Source of the DNA: Sphingomonas sp.
Lineage (GTDB): Bacteria > Pseudomonadota > Alphaproteobacteria > Sphingomonadales > Sphingomonadaceae
Reading direction: 5' to 3'
NCBI RefSeq assembly: GCF_019635515.1
Contig: NZ_JAHBZI010000001.1
Coordinates: 1,984,001 to 2,048,000, forward strand
Length of the DNA: 64,000 nt
Shown: piece after piece, positions 57,695 to 64,000 of the stretch
Layout: each line of letters starts with the position of its first letter
Position numbering within the stretch: position 1 is the stretch's first letter
Translations under genes and position numbers: made by a program
The notes under the pieces: model-generated
Database searches by the model: none
The model's input: only the letters and a program-made list of their open reading frames with translations
What the model was told of the DNA's origin: nothing

Positions 57695-58587
57695 CTACGG
57701 CGCTGCGGCCTTGCCGGGTGGAGCGGGTGCGACGCGCGACTGGCTGGCCGGGAACAACAGGAAGCTCGCCGATCCCCGCCGGACCACACCTTCCGGCACC
57801 GCCGGATAGAGTATTCCGGGATGGCATCGATAGCCGCCCGACTGGAAACCGGCGCCCTCCCCATGGACATTCACGCAGTTGGAAACCTTGCCGTCCGGCA
57901 GCATGTCGTACGTGATCTTGTCGAGATGGAATTGGCCTTCGGGCGCAGGCACGCCTGCCGGAAACGGCTTGCCGATCGCCTCATGGCGCTCGACCGCGAT
58001 CAGCCGAGTGCCCGCTTCGGGAGGGATCGCGTCGCGCGTGTATCCGGCCAGGTAGCCGCACAGGTTGGAACGCAGTGCCTTCGGCGTTCCAAACTCCTCG
58101 ACCTTGCAGCTGCTCAGTCCGCCGCCGGAAAGCTCGATGCGAGCCACACGGGCCCAGGATTCCCACGGCCCCCCGTATCGTCGGACAAAGTCCATCTGAA
58201 TCGCGAGGTGAACGGCGCGGGCACCGGCTTTCCGCCAGCGTCGAGCGCCGGATAGAATCGGGCGCGCCGCTGCAACACCGAGCAAGCGCTTTCGTCGAGC
58301 AACGAATAGCCGCTTGAGGATACGACCGTGCACGCAACCGCTCGGCCATCGGGGCCCACGTCGAGACGGAAGCCGACAACCCCCTCCTCATGCTCACGCA
58401 CGGCCAAAGCGGGATAATCGTCTTCGACAACCCAGCTTTGCGGCGAGCCCTGCGGCGCCAGCCTTCGGGAGGCGCCCTTCGCCGCAGGCCGCGCGGGCTT
58501 AACCGCCGCGGCATCCTGCGCCGCTGCGGCGCATGGAAGCTGAATCAGCCCGGCCGCACCGGCTAGTAGCAGCGCGGGCCTGATCAT
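57695..58587 (-). pseudogene. Frameshifted TonB-C-terminal-like secreted protein
   Basis: The first part (from ATG 58587) has a signal peptide and a TonB-C-like domain (SWVVEDDYPALAVREHEEG, VGFRLDVGPDGRAVAC, SACSVLQRRARFYPALD). The expected second domain continues in another frame (YGGPWESWARVARIEL to the TAG at 57695-57697). The join falls at a run of six C on the + strand (58169-58174). One more base there would restore a single protein similar in layout to the gene at 58984-59826. It is thus a recent mutation, a phase-variable run or a sequence error. Confidence 0.75.
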
Positions 58588-58594
58588 CTTCCGC

Positions 58595-58909
58595 TCAGTT
58601 CTTCGGCGGTTCCTGAACGAAAGTCACCGTCGCGTCGCGCGGCTCAAGCGTGGTGCCGGCCGCGGGCGGGTCCATTTTCACATTGCCGGTCACCTGGGTG
58701 CACGCGACCTTGTCGATGCCTGCGCTGCCGCTGGTGGTCTTGGTCTTGCACGACGTGACCACGCCCTTGCTGTCGAAGGTCAGCGTGACGACGGGATCGA
58801 CCTTGAACGCGGCGGGAAGCTTCTGCACCGTGATGGTCATGACCGATGGCGGCGCGACGTCATCCGCGGTTTGAACCGATGCGAGCGCGAGCAGGGAAAC
58901 GAGCAACAT
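58595..58909 (-). CDS. Small secreted protein with a TonB-C-like trace
   Basis: The 104-residue protein has a signal peptide (MLLVSLLALASVQTA) and a beta-rich body (VVTLTFDSKGVVTSCKTKTT, then KVACTQVTGNVKMDPP), with two cysteines spaced as in the neighbouring TonB-C-like proteins. GAGG precedes the ATG. It stands between two larger paralogue-like genes and may be a reduced family member. Its function is unknown. Confidence 0.72.
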   Translation of the reverse strand: MLLVSLLALASVQTADDVAPPSVMTITVQKLPAAFKVDPVVTLTFDSKGVVTSCKTKTTSGSAGIDKVACTQVTGNVKMDPPAAGTTLEPRDATVTFVQEPPKN

Positions 58910-58983
58910 AAACGACCTCTCCGTATTTCAGGCCGGTTTCTAGCAGGTGCTGACCGGTGTACAATCCGGGAATCGTTCAAAGA

Positions 58984-59826
58984 TTACCTGTCTGGTAGAG
59001 AGGCCGCCATCCAGAAGGTTCCGCTAAGCCGCCGCGGGCTTCCGTCTGGCGCGCGTGCGGGGATATAGACAACGGCGTCGTCGCAAACGTCAGGAACCCC
59101 GCCCAACAATCCCTCCCGACCGGTTGCGACCGCCTCGCAATGCTCCAATCTACCCTCTTCCGACACCTCGAACCGCATCTTTTTCAGCGCAACCAGGCGG
59201 TATCCCGGCTTCGAATAGCGGAAGTCCGGCTGAATTCCGGGCAACCCGTCGAAGATCAACGCGGTTTCAACGACGAAGGTGAAGGGCCTGCCGGTAATAC
59301 CCGCCAACTCCGTAATGAACGTCTCTGCCTTGCCGACCTGGAAAGCGCCGCATTGCCCACCCGCTTCCTTGTCCACGACCGCCCCTACCGTTTCGGGATG
59401 GCAGGAAAGCAAGACACCGTCAGCGCCCATCTTCAACATCGCAACGCTGTGCCAACTCCCGATGTTGACAGGCACCGGCTCCGGTATGCTCCAGTTTATC
59501 CGGCTATTGAATTGCGAGGCAATCGGCTTGCCGGTATCATCGAGGGCGGGGCGAAAATGCGCGCGACTGGTGAGCAGCGCGCAACTGGCCTGATCGAGTA
59601 TCGGGCTGACCGAGCCGGTCACCTGACAATCGGTAATTTCCCCTTCCGCGCTGATAATCAGCTTGAACCCAACCGTGCCCGCCTCTTTCCGGCGCAGGGC
59701 CTCCAGGGGATAATCGTCGTCGGTGATCCAGGTCGCAGTGTCTTCGATCGGAGTCGCGCGGTGCGCCTTACTCGCATCTTGCGCGGTCTGAGGCGAAGCC
59801 ATTGCCATGATCGATGCCAAAATCAT
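58984..59826 (-). CDS. TonB-C-terminal-like secreted protein, two-domain
   Basis: The 280-residue protein has a short signal peptide (MILASIMAMASPQTA). A first TonB-C-like domain follows (ITDDDYPLEALRRKEAG, TVGFKLIISAEGEITDC, CALLTSRAHFRPALDD), then a second domain (SVAMLKMGADGVLLSCHP to the C-terminus). No TonB N-terminal membrane-proline region is present, so it is not a TonB energy transducer; the domain probably binds peptides or acts in the envelope. It is divergent from argJ by 54 bases and is the intact relative of the broken gene downstream. Confidence 0.8.
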   Translation of the reverse strand: MILASIMAMASPQTAQDASKAHRATPIEDTATWITDDDYPLEALRRKEAGTVGFKLIISAEGEITDCQVTGSVSPILDQASCALLTSRAHFRPALDDTGKPIASQFNSRINWSIPEPVPVNIGSWHSVAMLKMGADGVLLSCHPETVGAVVDKEAGGQCGAFQVGKAETFITELAGITGRPFTFVVETALIFDGLPGIQPDFRYSKPGYRLVALKKMRFEVSEEGRLEHCEAVATGREGLLGGVPDVCDDAVVYIPARAPDGSPRRLSGTFWMAASLPDR

Positions 59827-59880
59827 TGATCTTTGCCCCTCGCTGCCCGAAGCAGCGCCACCCTATCAGCAGGTCTATCG

Positions 59881-61107
59881 ATGTCCATGGAACGCTCGCC
59901 GCTCGCCTTGCCCTTTCCCGCGATGCCCGCAATCGCCGGCGTCACGCCGCGCGTGGCGCGCGCGCGCTACAAGACATGGGAGCGCTGCGACCTGACCTTC
60001 GTGACGCTCGATCCCGGCACCACGGTCGCCGGCGTGCTGACCCGGAGCAAATGCCCCTCGCCGGAAGTGGAGTGGTGCCGCAAGGCGCTGGTGCTGGGCC
60101 AGGCGCGCGCGCTGGTGGTCAATGCCGGCAATTCCAACGCCTTCACCGGCAATCGCGGCCGTGCAGCGGTCGAGGCGATCGCAGCACGCGCCGCCGGGCA
60201 TCTCGGCTGCGAGCCCTCGGATATCTTCGTCGCCTCGACCGGGGTGATCGGCGTGCCGCTGCCGATCGACAAGGCCGAAGCCGGGCTCGACGCCGCCTTC
60301 GCCGTCCGGCCCTGTAGCTGGGAAGATGCCGCCGCGACGATCATGACCACCGACACCTTCGCCAAGGGCGCGGTGACCACGGCGGTCGTCGATGGCCGCA
60401 CCGTGACGCTGACTGGCATCATCAAGGGTTCGGGGATGATCATGCCCGACATGGCGACGATGCTCGGCTTCATCTTCACCGACGCGGCAGTTGCCCCGGA
60501 GTTTCTACAATCTGCGCTAAGCGACGCGAATGTGAAGACTTTCTCGTGTATTACCGTTGATAGCGATACCTCGACCAGCGACACCGTCCTTGCCTTCGCT
60601 ACTGGCCGGGCTGGCAACGCCGCGCTCACCGACGCCGACAGTCCCGGCGCCGACGCCTTCCGCGCTGCGCTCGCCGATCTCTGCCACCAATTGGCGCTCC
60701 TCGTGGTCCGCGACGGCGAAGGCGCGCAGAAGCTGATCACCATCGAGGTCGAGGGCGCGGAGAGCGACCGCAGCGCCCATATCATCGCCATGTCGATCGC
60801 CAATTCGCCGCTGGTGAAGACCGCCATTGCCGGCGAGGACGCCAATTGGGGCCGCGTCGTCATGGCGGTTGGCAAGGCCGGCGAACCCGCCGAACGCGAC
60901 AAGCTCTCGATCCGCTTCGGCACCACCCAGGTGGCCGAGGGTGGCTTGGCGGTCACCGGCTATGACGAGGCTCCGGTCGCGGAACATCTGAAGGGCGATG
61001 ATATCCGCATCGGCGTTGATCTCGGGCTGGGCGAAGGCCGCGCCACGGTTTGGACCTGTGACCTGACCCACGGCTATATCTCGATCAACGCCGATTACCG
61101 AAGCTGA
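59881..61107 (+). CDS. argJ: Bifunctional glutamate N-acetyltransferase/ornithine acetyltransferase ArgJ
   Basis: The 408-residue proenzyme recycles the acetyl group in arginine synthesis. The self-cleavage site PDMATMLGFIF places the catalytic Thr at residue 193, which becomes the N-terminus of the beta chain. NAGNSNAFTG and the GEDANWGRV segment are typical. The C-terminal YISINADYRS ending is complete. ATG 59881 has an AGG nine bases before; ATG 59887 is an alternative. Confidence 0.95.
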   Translation: MSMERSPLALPFPAMPAIAGVTPRVARARYKTWERCDLTFVTLDPGTTVAGVLTRSKCPSPEVEWCRKALVLGQARALVVNAGNSNAFTGNRGRAAVEAIAARAAGHLGCEPSDIFVASTGVIGVPLPIDKAEAGLDAAFAVRPCSWEDAAATIMTTDTFAKGAVTTAVVDGRTVTLTGIIKGSGMIMPDMATMLGFIFTDAAVAPEFLQSALSDANVKTFSCITVDSDTSTSDTVLAFATGRAGNAALTDADSPGADAFRAALADLCHQLALLVVRDGEGAQKLITIEVEGAESDRSAHIIAMSIANSPLVKTAIAGEDANWGRVVMAVGKAGEPAERDKLSIRFGTTQVAEGGLAVTGYDEAPVAEHLKGDDIRIGVDLGLGEGRATVWTCDLTHGYISINADYRS

Positions 61108-61357
61108 TCGGCCAACCTCTTTCTTTGCCAACCCGAACTTGTTCCGGGTGAAGGGTGAAGTGAGTGCTCCATGGCAGATCGGGCTGTCCTACACCCTCCT
61201 CACAACCTAAGCTGCCAACGCGCTCTTTGAATTCGTCAACGCCCACGCTCCAACCTTGCGCAACATTGCTGCGCGCGTAGGAAACGAAATGTCACAACAG
61301 CCGTGAAAAGCGTGAAGCTAAGCCGCTATATTCCTACAACGGCTCAGCGAATCACCG

Positions 61358-61678
61358 TCAGAGATTGCTCTCGATGAACTGCTTGATCGCGCCCTTCGGC
61401 ATCGCGCCGACCTGGGTGGCAGCAGGCTGGCCGTTCTTGAACAGGATCATCGTCGGAATGCCGCGCACGCCATATTTGCCCGGCGCATCGGGATTCTCGT
61501 CGATATCGACCTTCACGATCTGAACCTGATCGGCAAGCTCTGCGCCGAGTTCCTCAAGCGCCGGTGCGATCATCTTGCACGGCCCGCACCATTCGGCCCA
61601 GAAATCGACGAGGACGGGCTTGTCGGCTCCCAGCACGTCGGTTGCGAAGCTGGCGTCGGTGACTGCCTTGGTGGCCAT
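61358..61678 (-). CDS. trxA: Thioredoxin
   Basis: The 106-residue cytosolic thioredoxin has the redox site WCGPC (C31, C34), the cis-proline loop GVRGIPTMILF, and the usual length. AGGAG precedes the ATG by seven bases. It follows addA on the same strand (50-base gap), an arrangement common in alphaproteobacteria. Confidence 0.97.
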   Translation of the reverse strand: MATKAVTDASFATDVLGADKPVLVDFWAEWCGPCKMIAPALEELGAELADQVQIVKVDIDENPDAPGKYGVRGIPTMILFKNGQPAATQVGAMPKGAIKQFIESNL

Positions 61679-61728
61679 GTGAAATCTCCTGAGTGTTGGA
61701 TACTATCTATGTGCGCGCGTGCCGTGGC

Positions 61729-64000
61729 TCAAGCGCGCGAAGCCAAACTTTGCTCCGGGGCGGCGAAGCCCGGCTTGTGGGCGGCAAGTAATTCGGGCGT
61801 CAGCGCGTGGAGCACCGGCCCGGCGGTGTAGAGCAGCCCGGCTTCGATCGTCCGGCCGGGGAAGATCACCGCGAGTGCGGCGACATAAGCCGCCATCTGG
61901 CGCAGATGGTAAGCCGGGATATCGGCGAAGGCCGGCGCGCGGCGGCCGGTCTTGAAGTCGATCACCCGCACCCGCTCGGGCGTGACGACCAATCGATCGA
62001 CGGTGCCCGACACGACCACGCCATCGCCCACCACCGCAGCGATCGGCGCCTCGCCCAGCGAATCGGGGCCGAACAATTCGGCGAAGCGCGGGTCCTCCGT
62101 CACCGCCAGCGCGGCACCGGCCAGCTCGAGCCGCGCGGCGGCATCCTCGACCCCGCCCGCGCCAGCCAGCCAGCGATCGGCGGCGGCGGCGCGGTTCGCG
62201 GGCGCGACGCCGGGCAATCGCTCGAACAACGCATGCAGCAACCGCCCGCGCTCGGCGGCCACGCGCATCGCGGGCGTAGGCGGCGGATCGGCGACCGAAT
62301 CGTCCCCCAGCGATGAAGGCGCCAATGGTCGCGGCGGCCGCGCTTCCTGCGGTGCCGGCGCGGTGATCCAGGCCGGCAAAGCGGGCTTTGCGGCAGCAAC
62401 CACCGCTTCGGACTTTTTCGCCGCAACCGGCGCGGACGGCACGATGCCGCGGAATTCGCTTTCCGCCCCCAGCGCCGCGAATGCCCGGGCACAGGCGGCA
62501 TACCAGCTGGCCGCCGGGGCCTCGCCCTTCGCCATCGGCCCGAGCGCTCCGGCGATCACCAGCCGCTCCTCGGCGCGCGTCGCGGCGACGTAAAAGAGCC
62601 GCCAATGCTCCTCCATCTCGCGGGCATCGGTTTCGGCGACCACCGCGTCGAGCACCCCGCCCCGCTCGCTACTACGCGGCCGGAAAATCGGAAACGCCTC
62701 GCCATCATGCCCCTCGGGCTGCCAGCCGAGGAAATCGCGCGGGCTTTTGGCGGGATCGGCGGTGGCGTCCGCCAGGATCACCAGCGGCGCCTGCAAGCCC
62801 TTGGCGCCATGCGCGGTCATCACGCGCACCGCCCCGCGCGGCTGATCGGCCTCGCGCTTGATCTCGACATCGCCGCGATCGAACCAGTCGAGGAAGCGTT
62901 GCAGCGTCGGTGTGGCGACACTCTCGAAATTTAGCGCGGCGCTCAGCAACTCCTCGATCGGATCGCGCGCCTCATCGCCCAGCCGCAGCAGCAGCTTGCG
63001 CCGCCCGTCCATCTCGCCCGACAGCATCGTCTCAAGGAAGCGATAGGGCGTGGTGAAGTCCGCCATCGCGAGCAACTGCTCCAGCGGCCGCAGCCGTTCG
63101 GCAGGCTGGGTCGCGCGGAGATGCCGCCATAGCCCGCCGCGCTCGCGTACCGCGCCCGCCATCAGTTCGTCCTGCGTCCAGCCGATCAGCGGGGACACCA
63201 GCAGGCTGGCGAGCGACAGGTCATCCTCGGGCTGGAGGACGAAGCGGATCGCGGCGAGCAGGTCCTGAACGGCAAGCGGTGCGTTCAGCCGCAACCGATC
63301 CACCCCCGCCACCGGCACACCCTCGGCATAGAGGCGCGCGACGATCAGCGACGCCAGCTCGCCGCGGCGCTTGACCAGCACCATCACATCCTCGGGCCCG
63401 AGCGGCGTGCCATCGCGCTTGCGAACGCTACCGTCGGTCCAGCCCTTGATCGCCCGCGCGATCTTCTTGGCATGCTCGCGCGTCGCATCGAGCACCCATT
63501 CCTCCTCGTCGGCCTCGGTTCCGCCTTCGATGGTCAGCGGCCAGAGCGTGACGGTCCCCGGCCCCGCCACTTCGCTGGCGTGCGGCTCCGCCTCGCTGAG
63601 CTCGCCCATCCCCGGCGCGGGCAACTGCGCCAGCGCTGCATCGACGAACTCCAGAATCGGCTTGGTCGAACGGAAGCTGTGGGTGAGCGACAGCGATTCC
63701 AGCTCGCGCGCTTCGGTCTCGTAGTCCTCGGCCAGCTTCGCCTTTGCGTCGAAATAATCGTGCGCGGCACGGAAGAAGATCGGATCGGTGCCCTGAAAGC
63801 CGAAGATCGCCTGCTTGTAGTCGCCGACCGTGAACAGCGTCCGCACGCCCTCCTCCCGCGTGCCGCGCCCGGCGAAGAACTCGTCGGCCAGCGCGCGGAC
63901 GATCGTCCATTGCTTGAGGTTGGTATCCTGGGCCTCGTCGATCAGGACATGCTCGGTCGCCTGATCGAGCTTGAAGCGTACCCAGTCGCCCATGCCTTCC
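61729..64000 (-). CDS. addA: Double-strand break repair helicase AddA (3' part)
   Basis: At least 754 residues of the UvrD-like helicase/nuclease are seen; the N-terminal Walker A part lies beyond the right edge. Present are the Walker B motif IDEAQDTN, FTVGDYKQAIFGFQGTDP, SLTHSFRSTKPIL, and VMTAHGAKGLQAPLVILAD. The C-terminal RecB-like nuclease has GTVDRLVV and VIDFKTGR. With AddB it processes DNA ends for recombination. The frame is open to the window end. Confidence 0.94.
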   Translation of the reverse strand, partial: EGMGDWVRFKLDQATEHVLIDEAQDTNLKQWTIVRALADEFFAGRGTREEGVRTLFTVGDYKQAIFGFQGTDPIFFRAAHDYFDAKAKLAEDYETEARELESLSLTHSFRSTKPILEFVDAALAQLPAPGMGELSEAEPHASEVAGPGTVTLWPLTIEGGTEADEEEWVLDATREHAKKIARAIKGWTDGSVRKRDGTPLGPEDVMVLVKRRGELASLIVARLYAEGVPVAGVDRLRLNAPLAVQDLLAAIRFVLQPEDDLSLASLLVSPLIGWTQDELMAGAVRERGGLWRHLRATQPAERLRPLEQLLAMADFTTPYRFLETMLSGEMDGRRKLLLRLGDEARDPIEELLSAALNFESVATPTLQRFLDWFDRGDVEIKREADQPRGAVRVMTAHGAKGLQAPLVILADATADPAKSPRDFLGWQPEGHDGEAFPIFRPRSSERGGVLDAVVAETDAREMEEHWRLFYVAATRAEERLVIAGALGPMAKGEAPAASWYAACARAFAALGAESEFRGIVPSAPVAAKKSEAVVAAAKPALPAWITAPAPQEARPPRPLAPSSLGDDSVADPPPTPAMRVAAERGRLLHALFERLPGVAPANRAAAADRWLAGAGGVEDAAARLELAGAALAVTEDPRFAELFGPDSLGEAPIAAVVGDGVVVSGTVDRLVVTPERVRVIDFKTGRRAPAFADIPAYHLRQMAAYVAALAVIFPGRTIEAGLLYTAGPVLHALTPELLAAHKPGFAAPEQSLASRA

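Noticed and set aside
61108..61357. Possible palindromic element around CCCGAACTTGTTCCGGG (near 61132) between argJ and trxA
   Set aside because: The pairing is interrupted and short, and only one copy was noticed; it could be a worn repeat but cannot be supported here.

Overview
The window is high-GC chromosomal DNA of an alphaproteobacterium, most likely a sphingomonad (Sphingomonas or a close relative). The reasons are the order moeA-lexA-comEC-gltX-gltA, a GTTC-N7-GTTC SOS box in front of lexA, the addA-trxA pair, a DUF2336 gene coupled to a histidine-kinase-like gene, and the codon usage. The species call is an inference from gene order and protein families; no database search was run.

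Core region 1 (1-34938) runs from the 3' end of moeA through lexA, an EF-hand membrane protein, a B3-like metallo-beta-lactamase-fold protein, comEC, gltX, gltA, a rhomboid protease cluster and a secreted serine hydrolase. An accessory HNH-like gene follows, abutting the 3' remnant of a sterol desaturase gene. Then come an atypical histidine kinase with its DUF2336 partner, a NamZ-like muramidase with a nucleotidyltransferase-like membrane protein, tyrS, a DUF885 peptidase, a PilZ protein, recG, sdhE-mfd, an XRE/membrane-protein pair, a CPBP protease, a GGDEF-EAL protein, moaA-nadK and tRNA-Asn(GTT).

The accessory island (about 34939-50800) starts directly behind tRNA-Asn. After about 800 bp without a gene comes one tightly packed eight-gene operon (35745-48251). 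In order it encodes an archaeal-type P-loop ATPase, a second ATPase with winged-helix and TPR repeats, a PHP domain fused to an SMC-like ATPase, a PD-(D/E)XK-like protein, a CxxC/HNH protein, a second PD-(D/E)XK protein, a gamma-glutamylcyclotransferase-fold protein, and a protein with duplicated HNH-like zinc modules. Stop and start codons overlap at most junctions. A large serine recombinase and an AbiEi-like helix-turn-helix protein follow on the opposite strand. The layout of sensor/switch ATPases, several nucleases and a recombinase beside a tRNA is what is seen in anti-phage or mobile-element conflict systems. I do not recognise the whole combination as a named system, and it is the main candidate for something undescribed.

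Core region 2 (50806-64000) holds a uracil-DNA glycosylase-like gene, DUF488 and KTSC genes, a purine-salvage pair (adenine deaminase and phosphoribosyltransferase), a lipoprotein, secA, a cluster of TonB-C-terminal-like secreted proteins (one broken by a frameshift at a C6 run), argJ, trxA and the 3' part of addA, which runs off the right edge.
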